Numbered from the stretch's first letter, positions 8,858 through 18,177 are shown. The stretch is DNA of 64,000 bases from Actinomycetota bacterium (GCA_009699875.1 WLNI01000002.1:1-64000), one strand, 5' to 3'. Notes: generated from the sequence alone by a model not told the origin. Numbers and translations: made by a program.

Positions 8858-9238
8858 TTAAGAGGGGTGAAGCGACTCGTTCGCCGCACTGACGAGATCC
8901 GTAGCCCACTCAAGGCCCTTTGACGCTCGAGCATGGGAAACGTCACCCGAATGGTACTGCGCATCATTTTTAAGAGCGAGAAGACGTTGGAATCTCTGTG
9001 CTTGGCTCTTTCCGATCAGGCCCGCAGACTGAAGCTCCGCGATTGCTGATCGATGGTCATCAGACTTTCTCGTTCGTCCCATTGACATGAGACAGATTGC
9101 ATCTTTCGCGTTAATTCCTGCAAGAACTGCGTTCGACGCCGCTGCATTTGTTTTCCCAGAGGCAAGCGCGAGAGCGGCCATACTGAGGAACTCCTCGGCT
9201 TTTGAACAGTGTGCGGACGCTTCCTTGGGGACGTTCAT
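8858..9238 (-). CDS. HEPN-domain protein (putative toxin of an MNT/HEPN pair)
   Basis: The 126-residue all-helical protein has HEPN-family architecture and lies directly downstream of a nucleotidyltransferase, with a 4-nt ATGA overlap. HEPN toxins are ribonucleases using R-x4-6-H; MNT antitoxins neutralise them by adenylylation (type VII toxin-antitoxin). Here the motif position reads LKNDAQYH: a His is present but Lys replaces Arg. This protein may be a weak nuclease or a non-toxic member. The 3' end is 30 bp from the convergent dnaE2 stop. Confidence 0.75.
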   Translation of the reverse strand: MNVPKEASAHCSKAEEFLSMAALALASGKTNAAASNAVLAGINAKDAICLMSMGRTRKSDDHRSAIAELQSAGLIGKSQAQRFQRLLALKNDAQYHSGDVSHARASKGLEWATDLVSAANESLHPS

Positions 9239-9861
9239 ATGGCACTTTCGAACAAATCTTCGGATGGACGCAGGGAGATCTTCACGCCATCTTGCAGAAT
9301 TTCCTCAAACACCCGCTCGCCATTTGTTCGAAGTTTAGAAAACTCTGAGACCGTGTACTGGAGAATTGATGCATGATTCCCAGACCATCCAAGTACATCT
9401 TCACTCAAGAGATGGAGTTGGCTATTCCATGTTTCATCATCACTATCGATTCCGTCTGATCGAATAATTGCTATGTCAATATCACTTTTTGTCGATCCAT
9501 CACCTCGGGCAGCAGATCCAAATACCCATACCTCTTGTGGTTTGATTTTCCATAAAGAAATAGAATTACCGATCGCTTGAAAGAGCCGACGTCGAAGATG
9601 TGACAAAACAACGATGGCATTCGCAGCGAGGTGTTTTCGATTTAATCGATAGAGTTTTGCCGGTGGAGCATCTTGGCAGAGGGCGATTCCTGAATCGACC
9701 AACTCGGTCAGGATATTGTTCGTTCCTTTTTGGCTGAGGCCACCCTGCGTCAGTTCAGAGATTCGACGACCGCTCAGGCCTTCATCGGTCCGCGCGAGGA
9801 CCGCTAAGACCGCCCCGTGTCCATTGGGCATCACGCTTGCTATCGGTCGGGAGAGGTCCAT
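9235..9861 (-). CDS. Winged-helix nucleotidyltransferase (MNT, putative antitoxin)
   Basis: The 208-residue protein has two parts. An N-terminal winged helix-turn-helix (about residues 10-75, with GLSGRRISELTQGGLSQKGT as the recognition region) precedes a polymerase-beta-like nucleotidyltransferase with GSAARGDGSTKSDIDI, the G-S-x-x-R-G...D-x-D signature. Minimal MNT antitoxins are only about 100 residues and lack the winged helix, so this protein could both modify its HEPN partner and repress its own promoter. A near-perfect inverted repeat just upstream (9886-9907) is a candidate operator. Confidence 0.8.
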   Translation of the reverse strand: MDLSRPIASVMPNGHGAVLAVLARTDEGLSGRRISELTQGGLSQKGTNNILTELVDSGIALCQDAPPAKLYRLNRKHLAANAIVVLSHLRRRLFQAIGNSISLWKIKPQEVWVFGSAARGDGSTKSDIDIAIIRSDGIDSDDETWNSQLHLLSEDVLGWSGNHASILQYTVSEFSKLRTNGERVFEEILQDGVKISLRPSEDLFESAI

Positions 9862-9885
9862 CGACTCGCTCTTTCTATTAGTAAA

Positions 9886-9907
9886 ATACTACTCAGTTGA
9901 GTACTAT
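9886..9907. promoter_or_regulatory. Inverted repeat upstream of the MNT/HEPN operon
   Basis: ATACTACTCA-GT-TGAGTACTAT has 10-nt arms with one mismatch and a 2-nt centre. It sits 25 nt upstream of the MNT start in an AT-rich stretch with several TAGTA repeats, where the promoter should be. It is a likely autoregulatory operator for the winged-helix MNT protein (inference). Confidence 0.5.
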
Positions 9908-9947
9908 ACTACTAGATGTCGATGAGTGGCTGACGCCGAGCTTTCCG

Positions 9948-11012
9948 TTAGCGAACTAAACCTTTGCCCGTAATTAAGGGGAGATCAAGGGCGGTGACCA
10001 AGCCAGGTGCGGCGTCGATCACCGCTGGGATTGCGTTGACCAGTCGCATAGCAGTGGCCTTGAGTCCAGCGGTGTTGTGGTCGCCATCGGTGCCGAGGAG
10101 TTGAAGATCCACGGTGTAGTTGGGCTCACCTGAGACTTTGACTCGATAGCAACCCGCTCCTGCGGGCTGTGGCCACTCAGGGGCAAGATCATCGTGAAGT
10201 CGGGTGACATGCTCAAGCACCACTGCGGTGCGTCCCTTGTAGATTCCACGAATTTCAAAGTGGAGACCGGCAACGGTCCCTTTCGAGACCACACCCGCGT
10301 CAGTTTGAATATCAAACGGAGCAGGGACTTGTTCGTACCACTCGTCAATACGTTCGAGTTCAATCCCAAGACCTGCAGCGAGTTGAGCAACCACTGAGCC
10401 CCACGCCAAGGTTGGAACACCCGGCTGGAGAAGGAAGGGAACCTCGTCCATAGGTTTTCCAAAGCCCATGATGTCGAAAAGGACTTCGCCTTGGTTGTAG
10501 GTCGAATAGTTGAGAATCTCGTAGCATCGGACTTCGTCAATCCACTCTGAGATCCCAGTGATCACTAAGGGCAACTGGTCATTTCCGAATCCTGGGTCGA
10601 TGCCATTGACAAAAATCGACGCCCCACCCTCTTTTGCCGCTGCAATGACGGGATCAGCTAACCCGTCAGCAACGCCATAGGGATACTGCATAAACACAGG
10701 CGATGACGAGACGACGTTGATGCCGGCTCGAAGAAATGACGAGAGGTCAGCGAGTGCTTCCACGAGCCGTGTGTCGGCCCAGGCCGTGTGGACGATGCAG
10801 TCAGGCTTCAGTGCGAGGAGTTCTTCAGCGTTGTTTGAGCCAAGAACGCCAAGGTCTCGGCCTAATCCCGCCAATTGGCCGACGTCTTTGCCGACCTTGT
10901 CAGGATTCGACACAAAACATCCAACAAGTTCAACTGCGGGGTTTGCATCAATACCAGCAATGGCATGGACGCCTACATTCCCGGTACTCCACTGCACAAC
11001 TCGATACGCCAC
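9948..11012 (-). CDS. Dihydrodipicolinate-reductase-like NAD(P)-dependent oxidoreductase
   Basis: The 354-residue protein has an N-terminal Rossmann fold (RVVQWSTGNVGVHAI) followed by the C-terminal domain seen in 2,4-diaminopentanoate dehydrogenase-like proteins. Actinobacteria have many of these annotated as dihydrodipicolinate reductases, but they are longer than true DapB (about 245-270 residues), so lysine synthesis is unlikely. The GTG start is supported by AGGAGAG six bases upstream. It lies downstream of the SDR at 11836 with a short gap, so the two probably form an operon. The substrate is unknown. Confidence 0.8.
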   Translation of the reverse strand: MAYRVVQWSTGNVGVHAIAGIDANPAVELVGCFVSNPDKVGKDVGQLAGLGRDLGVLGSNNAEELLALKPDCIVHTAWADTRLVEALADLSSFLRAGINVVSSSPVFMQYPYGVADGLADPVIAAAKEGGASIFVNGIDPGFGNDQLPLVITGISEWIDEVRCYEILNYSTYNQGEVLFDIMGFGKPMDEVPFLLQPGVPTLAWGSVVAQLAAGLGIELERIDEWYEQVPAPFDIQTDAGVVSKGTVAGLHFEIRGIYKGRTAVVLEHVTRLHDDLAPEWPQPAGAGCYRVKVSGEPNYTVDLQLLGTDGDHNTAGLKATAMRLVNAIPAVIDAAPGLVTALDLPLITGKGLVR

Positions 11013-11047
11013 TGTTCTCTCCTTTGGTTCGATACGTAACTTCGTGT

Positions 11048-11836
11048 CTAGAGGTCTGCGAGTCCGAAGTCGAGGTTCGGGGCATCAATGCCACCGTCCA
11101 CTTCGAGAACTTTCCCGGTCATGTAGCTTCCGGCCTTTGACGCAAGGTAGATAACCGCGGTTGAAATATCTTCAATGTCTCCGATGCGCCCCAGTGTCGT
11201 CATCTCTTCCATTGTCTCTTTCAACTCTGGGGTCGAGGTCACGATGTCGAGTGCTGACGTTGCGGTCGACCCGACCGCAATTGCGTTGACTCTAATTCGA
11301 GGCGCCAGGTCCTTCGATGCCAGTTTTGTGTAGTGCGAGAGCGCAGCTTTGACGGTGCCGTAGGCAATGTAGCCACGACCAGCAACCCGACCAATGACCG
11401 AAGAGATGTTGACAATCGCCCCACCATCAGTCTCAAGCATCGTAGGCACCGATGCTCGAACAAGGGCATGAGCGGTAGCGACGTTGAAGTGGAATGCCTC
11501 CTCGAGGTATCGAGGCGACGTGTCAAGAAGCGGGAGCGGCATTGTCCCTCCAACGTTGTTGACCAAAATGTCTATTCTTCCCAACTCCTTGGCGGCGGTC
11601 TCTGCAAGACCTGCAACTTGATCAAGATCTGAAAGATCGCAGGCCACCGTGACGGCTTTTGAGCCGAGTGCTTCGACTTGGCTTGCAACGTCATCGAGCT
11701 GTGACTGTGTTCGTGCGGCTAGGAGAACATTCGCGCCGCACTCTGCCAGGGCGAGGGCGCTGCCTGCGCCAATCCCTCGTCCAGCGCCAGTAACGATCGC
11801 GACTTGGCCATCGAGTCGAAAGCGGTCAAGAATCAC
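11048..11836 (-). CDS. SDR family oxidoreductase
   Basis: This is a classical short-chain dehydrogenase of 262 residues. It has the cofactor motif TGAGRGIG near the N-terminus, NNVGG in place of NNAG, a catalytic Ser (NISSVIG) and Y-x3-K (YGTVK). The C-terminus ends with the usual GKVLEVDGG. The GTG at 11836 is chosen because GGAGG lies 5 nt upstream; the open frame continues to a TTG at 11848. It is probably co-transcribed with the dihydrodipicolinate-reductase-like gene. The substrate cannot be told from the sequence. Confidence 0.85.
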   Translation of the reverse strand: MILDRFRLDGQVAIVTGAGRGIGAGSALALAECGANVLLAARTQSQLDDVASQVEALGSKAVTVACDLSDLDQVAGLAETAAKELGRIDILVNNVGGTMPLPLLDTSPRYLEEAFHFNVATAHALVRASVPTMLETDGGAIVNISSVIGRVAGRGYIAYGTVKAALSHYTKLASKDLAPRIRVNAIAVGSTATSALDIVTSTPELKETMEEMTTLGRIGDIEDISTAVIYLASKAGSYMTGKVLEVDGGIDAPNLDFGLADL

Positions 11837-11956
11837 GGGTTCCTCCAATGGTGGGTGTCGTAGCGCTTGAAGAATAGCCCCAAAGTGAGAACCAGTTCGA
11901 TGGACCAGGGGGCTCTACGATCAAGAGGGGGATATCTTCAAGGTAAAGGTGGATCG

Positions 11957-12040
11957 ATGGCGAAGAGAGAGCAGACGCAGCCATTCAAAGTCTTCGTTCT
12001 TGCCCGAAAAGGCCACGCAACCCTCAAGGAAGCTCTATGA
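11957..12040 (+). CDS. Possible 27-residue ORF upstream of a membrane protein gene
   Basis: The ATG at 11957 opens 27 codons ending in TGA at 12038-12040, which overlaps the next gene's ATG as ATGA. The peptide is basic and amphipathic (MAKREQTQPF...LKEAL). AAAGGT lies 6 nt before the ATG, fitting the leaderless -10 pattern elsewhere in the window. It may be a translational-coupling leader or a real small protein, or chance. The rest of the 11837-11956 gap shows nothing else clear. Confidence 0.3.
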   Translation: MAKREQTQPFKVFVLARKGHATLKEAL

Positions 12041-12708
12041 GTGATCACTCTGTTGAGACTGCCGATAAAGACTTTCGAGAAGATCGCTGGCCGGCATCTC
12101 TGGCGCTCCTTGTCTGTATCGGGCTCTACATATTGCTTCCTGCGTCGCTCACGATTCGTCCATGGTGGCTGATCCCTGTCATTGAGATCATCCCTCTCAT
12201 TACGCTCAGTATTACGCATCGCCACCGTCACCCTGGAGAGCCAGTGTGGACTCGCACGGTGACGATTGCCATGATCATCGTCATCACCCTGTCAAATATT
12301 TGGTCAGTGTATTTCCTTGTCCATCATCTTTTGTATTCGACAGGACAAGCCACCGTCGGGCGGCAACTGATTTTTAACGCCGTCATTATTTGGACAACCA
12401 ACGTCATTATCTTTGGACTCTGGTTCTGGGAGTTAGATCGAGGTGGCCCCGGAGTTCGGGGGACCTCAGGACAGAGTGCTCCTGACTTTCAGTTTCCCCA
12501 AATGGAGAATCCCAAACTCGCCCAAGCCAATTGGCGACCGAGATACCTCGACTATCTCTATGTCTCGATGACGAACTCGGCGGCGTTTAGTCCAACGGAC
12601 GCGATGCCGCTGACTCGACGGGCGAAGGCGCTTATGGCGCTTGCGTCACTAATCTCAATTGTGACGCTGCTCGTCGTTGCGTCACGAGCGATCAATATTC
12701 TCAAATAA
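12037..12708 (+). CDS. Multi-pass membrane protein of unknown function
   Basis: The 223-residue protein has about five hydrophobic segments (around residues 20-40, 43-60, 74-95, 110-130 and 198-218). A conserved-looking stretch, LDYLYVSMTNSAAFSPTDAMPL, precedes the last one. The layout is similar to DUF1345-type membrane proteins, but I cannot be sure of membership. AAGGAAG precedes the ATG. No neighbour indicates a function. Confidence 0.7.
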   Translation: MSDHSVETADKDFREDRWPASLALLVCIGLYILLPASLTIRPWWLIPVIEIIPLITLSITHRHRHPGEPVWTRTVTIAMIIVITLSNIWSVYFLVHHLLYSTGQATVGRQLIFNAVIIWTTNVIIFGLWFWELDRGGPGVRGTSGQSAPDFQFPQMENPKLAQANWRPRYLDYLYVSMTNSAAFSPTDAMPLTRRAKALMALASLISIVTLLVVASRAINILK

Positions 12709-12711
12709 GTC

Positions 12712-13152
12712 TTAGAACTCTTGTTGAAGATGCGATGAGAGGTCGCCCATCAGATCGATGATGACGTGCATGTCGGTGAGCCGCCATGAACCATCGACAA
12801 ATTCAAAACGATCGTGGTAGCGCCCGGCGATGACTGGTTGAAGTGCGAATTCCCCATGAACAGCGTGGAGCACCGTGTAGTAACTCTTTGAAGTCGCGTG
12901 GACAACGTCATCACTGATCTCGACGATGACGTTGGTCATCACGTGTTTCGTTTTTGGTGTTCCGTCATCAAAGCGCCGAGTTGTCGAGGTATAAAGCGCT
13001 TCGATCGCAGCAGGACCGGTCAACGCCGAGTCGTAGCCTTCAAACGTGAGCGTGGCATGACTGAGTAGTTCAGCCACGCCCGCAAAGTCTCCCGCATCAA
13101 TTCTCTCGGCGTAGGTGAAGATAATGTCGGTGATCTCATCTCGAGCGCTCAT
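12712..13152 (-). CDS. SnoaL-like (NTF2-fold) protein
   Basis: The 146-residue protein matches the SnoaL-like polyketide cyclase/NTF2 fold. It has an N-terminal helix pair (EITDIIFTYAERIDAGDFAGVAELL), a middle with HVMTNVIVEI and YYTVL strands, and a C-terminal GRYHDRFEFVDGSWRLTDMHV strand pair. Family members include small isomerases, hydrolases and dehydratases. A second, unrelated SnoaL-like gene is at 27517. It converges on the membrane protein gene and lies just after the amine oxidase gene on the same strand. Substrate unknown. Confidence 0.8.
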   Translation of the reverse strand: MSARDEITDIIFTYAERIDAGDFAGVAELLSHATLTFEGYDSALTGPAAIEALYTSTTRRFDDGTPKTKHVMTNVIVEISDDVVHATSKSYYTVLHAVHGEFALQPVIAGRYHDRFEFVDGSWRLTDMHVIIDLMGDLSSHLQQEF

Positions 13153-13175
13153 GGATGAAGACTACGCAACATCAG

Positions 13176-14570
13176 CTAGCCGCCGAGGAGGCTGGCTAAT
13201 TTGTCGCCTACCCATGAAGGTTTCCCTCGTCGTTGTTCAGACGCGTCAGAAAAGCCGGCTGCTTTGATCCCCGCATTGACGCCAATCCACCGGAACGGTT
13301 CAGGCTCCCATGCCGGCGAGTGGTGATTCACCCAGGGGAGCCGAGTGAGTGCAGAGTCATTGTCAAGAATCAGATCAGCCAGTGTGCGTCCGGCAAGATT
13401 CGAAGTAGTCACACCGTCACCGACGTAGCCACCAGCTGCAGCCATCCCAGTGGTTTTGTCAAAGGTCACCGAGCTATACCAATCTCGAGGAATTCCCAAC
13501 GGGCCGCCCCACTGGTGCGTGATGGCAACGTTTGAAAGCTGGGGGAACAGATCAAGCAGAGTTGTACGCAGAGTCGCAAATACTTTTTGGTTCTGGTTGT
13601 ACGAAGATTTAATAGTGGATCCGAAGTGATACGGCGCTCCTCTTCCACCAAAGGCGATCCTGCCGTCATGGGTTCGCTGTCCATAGATCACCATGTGTCG
13701 ATGATCGGCGAAGGTCTCTCGATTCTGAAGCCCAATCTCAGACCACTGTTCTTGGGAGAGCGGCTCGGTGGCGATCATGAGCGAGTAGACCGGGATCACG
13801 GCCTTGCGAGACTCTTGAAACTGGCTCGTCCACCCTTCGGTCGCTCGCACCACAACGTCAGCGCGCACTGTCCCATTCTCCGTCACGACACAGGGGCGAG
13901 AATGAGCAGTTCCTGGGTGCAGTGAGCGTGCAGTGGTCTGTTCGTAGATCACAACCCCTTTGCGCTCGAGAGAATCGCTGAGTCCTCGCACCAGCTTGGC
14001 TGGCTGAAGAGACGCACAGTGAGGGGTATAGGTCCCGCCCATCACGTTGCGTGCCTGAATGATGTTTGCAGCGTCCTTGGCGTCGAGCCAATGGACGGTG
14101 TCCTCGCCGAATCCCAAAGAGCGAGCCTCCAGGATCTCGTCATGAGATCGGCTCACTTGGGCATCGTTGCGAGCCATGACAATGCTGCCGCCTTGCGCAA
14201 AGTGACACTCAATGCCGTCTTCGTGAGTGGCGCGCTCAATGGCACCGATGGACTCATTCATTGCTTGTCGCATGGCGTGAGCTTGGGCCGCGCCGGATTC
14301 TCGAGCAATCTTTGCGTCCGACGCTGCGAACAATGCAGAAGCCCAGCCGCCATTCCTCCCTGACGCTCCAAAACCACAGACTTCTTTTTCAATGATGGCG
14401 ATCCGAAGGTCTCTATCAATTTCTTTTAATGAACGGGCCGTCCAGAGCCCCGTGAAGCCACCTCCGACAATGGCGATGTCAACATCGAGGTCACCATTGA
14501 GGCTTGCGCGTGGCGTGGGTTCGCCAAGTTCGTCCCACCAGAGCGAGAGATCACGAATAGAACGTGCCAT
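13176..14570 (-). CDS. FAD-dependent amine oxidase, PuuB-like DAO family
   Basis: The 464-residue DAO-superfamily flavoprotein has its dinucleotide motif IVGGGFTG at residues 34-41 and the GASGRNGGW segment typical of gamma-glutamylputrescine oxidase-like proteins. It ends with an FAD-contacting GGYVGDGVTTSNLAGRTLA region. It starts 6 nt after the aminotransferase stop and belongs to an Lrp-aminotransferase-oxidase operon. A polyamine or gamma-glutamyl-amine substrate is inferred from context. Other DAO-family amine substrates are possible. Confidence 0.8.
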   Translation of the reverse strand: MARSIRDLSLWWDELGEPTPRASLNGDLDVDIAIVGGGFTGLWTARSLKEIDRDLRIAIIEKEVCGFGASGRNGGWASALFAASDAKIARESGAAQAHAMRQAMNESIGAIERATHEDGIECHFAQGGSIVMARNDAQVSRSHDEILEARSLGFGEDTVHWLDAKDAANIIQARNVMGGTYTPHCASLQPAKLVRGLSDSLERKGVVIYEQTTARSLHPGTAHSRPCVVTENGTVRADVVVRATEGWTSQFQESRKAVIPVYSLMIATEPLSQEQWSEIGLQNRETFADHRHMVIYGQRTHDGRIAFGGRGAPYHFGSTIKSSYNQNQKVFATLRTTLLDLFPQLSNVAITHQWGGPLGIPRDWYSSVTFDKTTGMAAAGGYVGDGVTTSNLAGRTLADLILDNDSALTRLPWVNHHSPAWEPEPFRWIGVNAGIKAAGFSDASEQRRGKPSWVGDKLASLLGG

Positions 14571-14576
14571 GGTTCC

Positions 14577-15995
14577 CTAGATTTTCGTGAGTCCGTGTTC
14601 GAGAACCTCTCTGAGTGTTTCTACGATGAACTCAATCTCCACTTCCGTGCTGATCAGCGGGGGAGCAAGTTGGACCACCGGGTCACCCCGATCGTCAGCT
14701 CGACAGATCAAGCCTTTTTCGAAAAGCGCTCCTGAGAGGTAACCGCGCAAGAGACGTTCTGCTTCGTCATCATTGAAGGTCTCTCTCGTGTCTCGATCTT
14801 TGACGAGTTCAATCCCGTAGAAGAAGCCTTCTCCTCGAATTTCCCCAACGATTGGCAAGTCCGTCAGCGTTTCAAGTGCAGAACGAAACACTGGAGCGAG
14901 GCGATTGACGTGACCAAGAATGTCTTCGTCTTCGAAGGCCTTGATGTTGGCTAATGCCACTGCACAACTCACCGGGTGACCGGCAAAGGTAAACCCGTGC
15001 AAGAAACTCGTGTCAGCGCTCAAGAAAGGCTCCATGATGGCGTCTCGAACGATCATGGCACCAAGCGGGGCATAGGCACTCGTGATGCCCTTGGCGCAGG
15101 TGATGATGTCAGGCACGTAGTCGTACTTGTTGGCACCAAACCACTCACCAAGGCGTCCAAATGCGCAGATGGTGTCATCAGAGACCATCAAGACGCCGTA
15201 CTTGGTGCAGATCTCTCGGACTCGCTTGAGATAGCCAGGAGGAGGAGGGAAACACCCTCCAGAGTTTTGAACTGGCTCCACGAAGACAGCGGCCACGGTG
15301 TCTGGGTCTTCTCTCAAGATGGCGCGCTCAATCTCATCAGAGGCCCACTTGGAGAATGCATGAATATCATCGCCATGTTCTTCGGCGCGATAGAAGTTTG
15401 TATTTGGGACTTTGATCGCTCCAGGGACCAGTGGTTCAAACGGCATCCGCATGCCAGGAATTGAGGTGATGGAAAGTGCACCCAATGTTGTCCCGTGATA
15501 GGCGATATTCCTGCTGATTACTTTGTAGCGGCCGTGGTTTCCGTGGAGACGGTGATATTGGCGCGCCAACTTCCAGGCACTTTCGACAGCTTCACCACCA
15601 CCAGTCGTGAAGAAGACTCGGTTGAGGTCTCCCGGTGCAAGGGTCGAGAGTTTCTCGGCGAGGTTGATGGCTGTTGGATGGGCATAGGTCCAGAGTGGGA
15701 AGAACTCAAGCGTCTTGGCTTGCTGGGCTCCCGCATCAGCGAGGTCAGGGCGACCATGGCCGAGTTGTGAGGTGAAGAGGCCTGAGAGTCCGTCCATGTA
15801 GCGCTTGCCTCGGATGTCGTAGACGTAGCAGCCTTCGCCTTTGACCATGATGGGGATCTCTTTGGTCTCCGAGTATGCCCCCATGCGAGAAAAGTGCAGC
15901 CACAAGTGCCGGCGGGCCTTTTCTGCGAGTTCGTGCGCTTCGTCATTCAGCGCGGTGACGCCATCGGCGAGTTGGTCGTGATTGTCTATTGTCAT
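14577..15995 (-). CDS. Class III PLP aminotransferase, putative putrescine/omega-amine:pyruvate type
   Basis: The 472-residue fold-type I class III aminotransferase has TTGGGEAVESAWK, AYHGTT, FVEPVQNSGG and the PLP lysine in CAKGITSAYAPLG. It resembles SpuC-like amine:pyruvate enzymes, which convert putrescine or beta-alanine-type amines and release alanine. The start at 15995 overlaps the Lrp stop by 4 nt (ATGA), with GGGGGA upstream; an in-frame ATG at 16007 is the alternative. Alanine dehydrogenase at 19681 fits as the pyruvate-regenerating partner. Confidence 0.85.
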   Translation of the reverse strand: MTIDNHDQLADGVTALNDEAHELAEKARRHLWLHFSRMGAYSETKEIPIMVKGEGCYVYDIRGKRYMDGLSGLFTSQLGHGRPDLADAGAQQAKTLEFFPLWTYAHPTAINLAEKLSTLAPGDLNRVFFTTGGGEAVESAWKLARQYHRLHGNHGRYKVISRNIAYHGTTLGALSITSIPGMRMPFEPLVPGAIKVPNTNFYRAEEHGDDIHAFSKWASDEIERAILREDPDTVAAVFVEPVQNSGGCFPPPPGYLKRVREICTKYGVLMVSDDTICAFGRLGEWFGANKYDYVPDIITCAKGITSAYAPLGAMIVRDAIMEPFLSADTSFLHGFTFAGHPVSCAVALANIKAFEDEDILGHVNRLAPVFRSALETLTDLPIVGEIRGEGFFYGIELVKDRDTRETFNDDEAERLLRGYLSGALFEKGLICRADDRGDPVVQLAPPLISTEVEIEFIVETLREVLEHGLTKI

Positions 15996-16498
15996 CGTGT
16001 CCCCCATGAATAGGTTTGCTTCGCTAATTTGAGATAAAGAAATGTTTCAACTTGCCTGACGCCCTCGACAGCGCGGATTTGATCATTCAGAACGTGGACC
16101 AGATGGTCATCGTCTTCAGTGATGAGTTCAACAAGAATGTCAAAACTCCCGGCACATAAAACAACGTAGATAGCTTCATCAATGGCAGCAATTTCATCAG
16201 CGACGCTGCGAACGTCACCTTGCACTTTGATGCCAAGCATTGCTTCTCGGTGAAAGCCCAACTGCAGAGGATCAGTTACTGCAACGATGTCTAAAGCGCC
16301 AGCATCGCGAAGTCGTTGGACTCGTCGTCGAACTGCAGCTTCAGACAGCCCCACGTCCTCAGCGATGGATCCATAGGCTCGTCGGCCGTCGCTTTGAAGT
16401 GCTTCAATAATGCGGCGATCGGCATCATCAAGCGATACCGGTGCTCGAGGAGCAGCATCAATCTTGGTGATCTGCGTGGCCCTCGCCGCACGTGCCAT
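15992..16498 (-). CDS. Lrp/AsnC-family transcriptional regulator
   Basis: The 168-residue protein has an N-terminal winged helix-turn-helix (DDADRRIIEALQSDGRRAYG...EAAVRRRVQRL, about residues 23-70) and a C-terminal RAM ligand domain (GFHREAMLGIKV...YVVLCAGSFDILVEL). An extra basic N-terminal tail of about 20 residues precedes the helix-turn-helix. It is the first gene of the amine-catabolic minus-strand operon and is divergent from the aldehyde dehydrogenase-permease-alanine dehydrogenase operon, so it probably controls both. Confidence 0.9.
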   Translation of the reverse strand: MARAARATQITKIDAAPRAPVSLDDADRRIIEALQSDGRRAYGSIAEDVGLSEAAVRRRVQRLRDAGALDIVAVTDPLQLGFHREAMLGIKVQGDVRSVADEIAAIDEAIYVVLCAGSFDILVELITEDDDHLVHVLNDQIRAVEGVRQVETFLYLKLAKQTYSWGTR

Positions 16499-16712
16499 TT
16501 TTGCTCTCTTTCCCCACTCGAAGACCTCAATACGGCCCTCTTCGATAGTCTAAACCCTTTTTTGCGACTAGATCCGTCATTTTTGGACAGTTTCATCCGT
16601 AAATCGTCATCCGCTCTTGCAAAGGGCAAGTCTTTCTGCGATTGTTGAGCAACGCAGTGACCACTTGAAGGGGACGTAGTTCTCCTTCACGAAGAACAAG
16701 AGGGGGTACGTC
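16499..16712. promoter_or_regulatory. Divergent regulatory region of the amine-catabolic island
   Basis: This 214-bp gap lies between lrp (minus) and the aldehyde dehydrogenase (plus). The minus strand has a -10-like TAGACT (complement of 16547-16552). Hexamers ATCCGT (16572-16577), ATCCGT (16595-16600) and ATCCGC (16609-16614) repeat in direct orientation in a T-rich stretch and could be parts of Lrp sites. The spacing is irregular, so this is only suggestive. Confidence 0.35.
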
Positions 16713-18140
16713 ATGGGGCGCCTGAATAACTTTATTGACGGTGAGTCAAAGCCAGCCAGTGGAACAGGGACTGCAGAACTCATCGATCCCTCAAGTGGCG
16801 AGGCATTCTTAGAAGTTCCGATCTCTGACCAACGCGACATCGATGCGGCGATGAATGCAGCAGCGGGCGCATTCACCTCTTGGAAGCGCACCACACCTTC
16901 TGAGCGATCACTCACCCTTTTTCGGATCGCAGACGCCTTGGAGGCTCACGCTGAAGAACTCGTCGCCATCGAGTCAGAGAATACGGGAAAGCCAGTGGCG
17001 CTCACGATGTCCGAGGAGATCCCTCCGATGTGCGATCAAATTCGCTTCTTTGCTGGAGCGGCGCGTGTCTTGGAAGGAAAATCTGCGGGAGAGTACTTAG
17101 AAGGTCACACTTCAATGATTCGGCGAGAACCAATCGGCGTGTGTGCCGCAGTCACTCCCTGGAACTATCCAATGATGATGGCGGTCTGGAAATGGGCTCC
17201 GGCGTTAGCTGCAGGGAACACCATGGTCTTGAAACCCTCTGACACGACACCCGCGTCAACGGTTCGGATGGCCGAGATTATGGCGGAGTTCCTCCCCGCT
17301 GGCGTTTTTAATGTTGTCGTCGGCGATAGGGATACGGGACGCATGCTGGTAGAGCACAACACGCCAGCCATGGTTTCAATCACCGGGTCGGTGCGTGCAG
17401 GGATGGAAGTTGCTGCCTCAGCCGCACCATCACTTAAAAAAGTTCACTTAGAACTCGGTGGAAAAGCTCCAGTCATTGTGTTTGACGACGCAGACATAGA
17501 AGCTGCCGCTGAAGGAATTGCCGGAGCGGGTTACTTCAATGCCGGCCAAGACTGCACCGCGGCGACCAGAGTGTTGGCTGGTCCAAATATCCATGACGAT
17601 TTTGTGGCGGCGTTAACAGAAGCAGCCAAGGGGACTGTTGTTGGGGGAACCGATAACCCAGACGCTGACTTTGGCCCGGTCAATAACGCCAGTCAACTTG
17701 CTCGGCTGCAAGGGTTCTTTGATCGCAAGCCAAGCAACGCAAGCGTGCAGACGGGTGGATCGCAAGTGGGGGATCGCGGGTATCTCTTTGCTCCCAGCGT
17801 TGTCTCGGGTCTCGTACAGTCAGACGAGATGATTCAAAGCGAAATCTTCGGACCTGTTGTGACAGTGCAGCGCTTCAGCGATGAGGCTCAAGCCATCGAG
17901 TGGGCGAACGGCGTTGACTACGGTCTGGCGTCAAGCGTCTGGACGAAAGACCATGGAAGGGCCATGCGTTTTGCTCGCGACCTTGACTTTGGGTGTGTGT
18001 GGATCAATACGCACATCCCCATCGTTGCCGAGATGCCTCACGGTGGATTTAAACATTCTGGGTACGGAAAAGACCTATCAATGTATGGGTTTGAGGACTA
18101 CACCCGCATTAAGCATGTTATGAGCAACATTGAAGCCTAG
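16713..18140 (+). CDS. Gamma-aminobutyraldehyde dehydrogenase-like ALDH
   Basis: The 475-residue NAD-dependent aldehyde dehydrogenase has [22 protein letters not shown], the general-base Glu in LELGGKAP and the catalytic Cys in GQDCTAATR. The GQDCTA signature and length resemble the PatD/YdcW type, which oxidises 4-aminobutanal to GABA. Its place opposite the aminotransferase/amine oxidase operon and before an amine permease supports this. A GAGGGGG element precedes the ATG. The exact aldehyde is inferred. Confidence 0.85.
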   Translation: MGRLNNFIDGESKPASGTGTAELIDPSSGEAFLEVPISDQRDIDAAMNAAAGAFTSWKRTTPSERSLTLFRIADALEAHAEELVAIESENTGKPVALTMSEEIPPMCDQIRFFAGAARVLEGKSAGEYLEGHTSMIRREPIGVCAAVTPWNYPMMMAVWKWAPALAAGNTMVLKPSDTTPASTVRMAEIMAEFLPAGVFNVVVGDRDTGRMLVEHNTPAMVSITGSVRAGMEVAASAAPSLKKVHLELGGKAPVIVFDDADIEAAAEGIAGAGYFNAGQDCTAATRVLAGPNIHDDFVAALTEAAKGTVVGGTDNPDADFGPVNNASQLARLQGFFDRKPSNASVQTGGSQVGDRGYLFAPSVVSGLVQSDEMIQSEIFGPVVTVQRFSDEAQAIEWANGVDYGLASSVWTKDHGRAMRFARDLDFGCVWINTHIPIVAEMPHGGFKHSGYGKDLSMYGFEDYTRIKHVMSNIEA

Positions 18141-18177
18141 GGTTTGACAACGCCAGTTTATTGAGAGGGGACAATAG

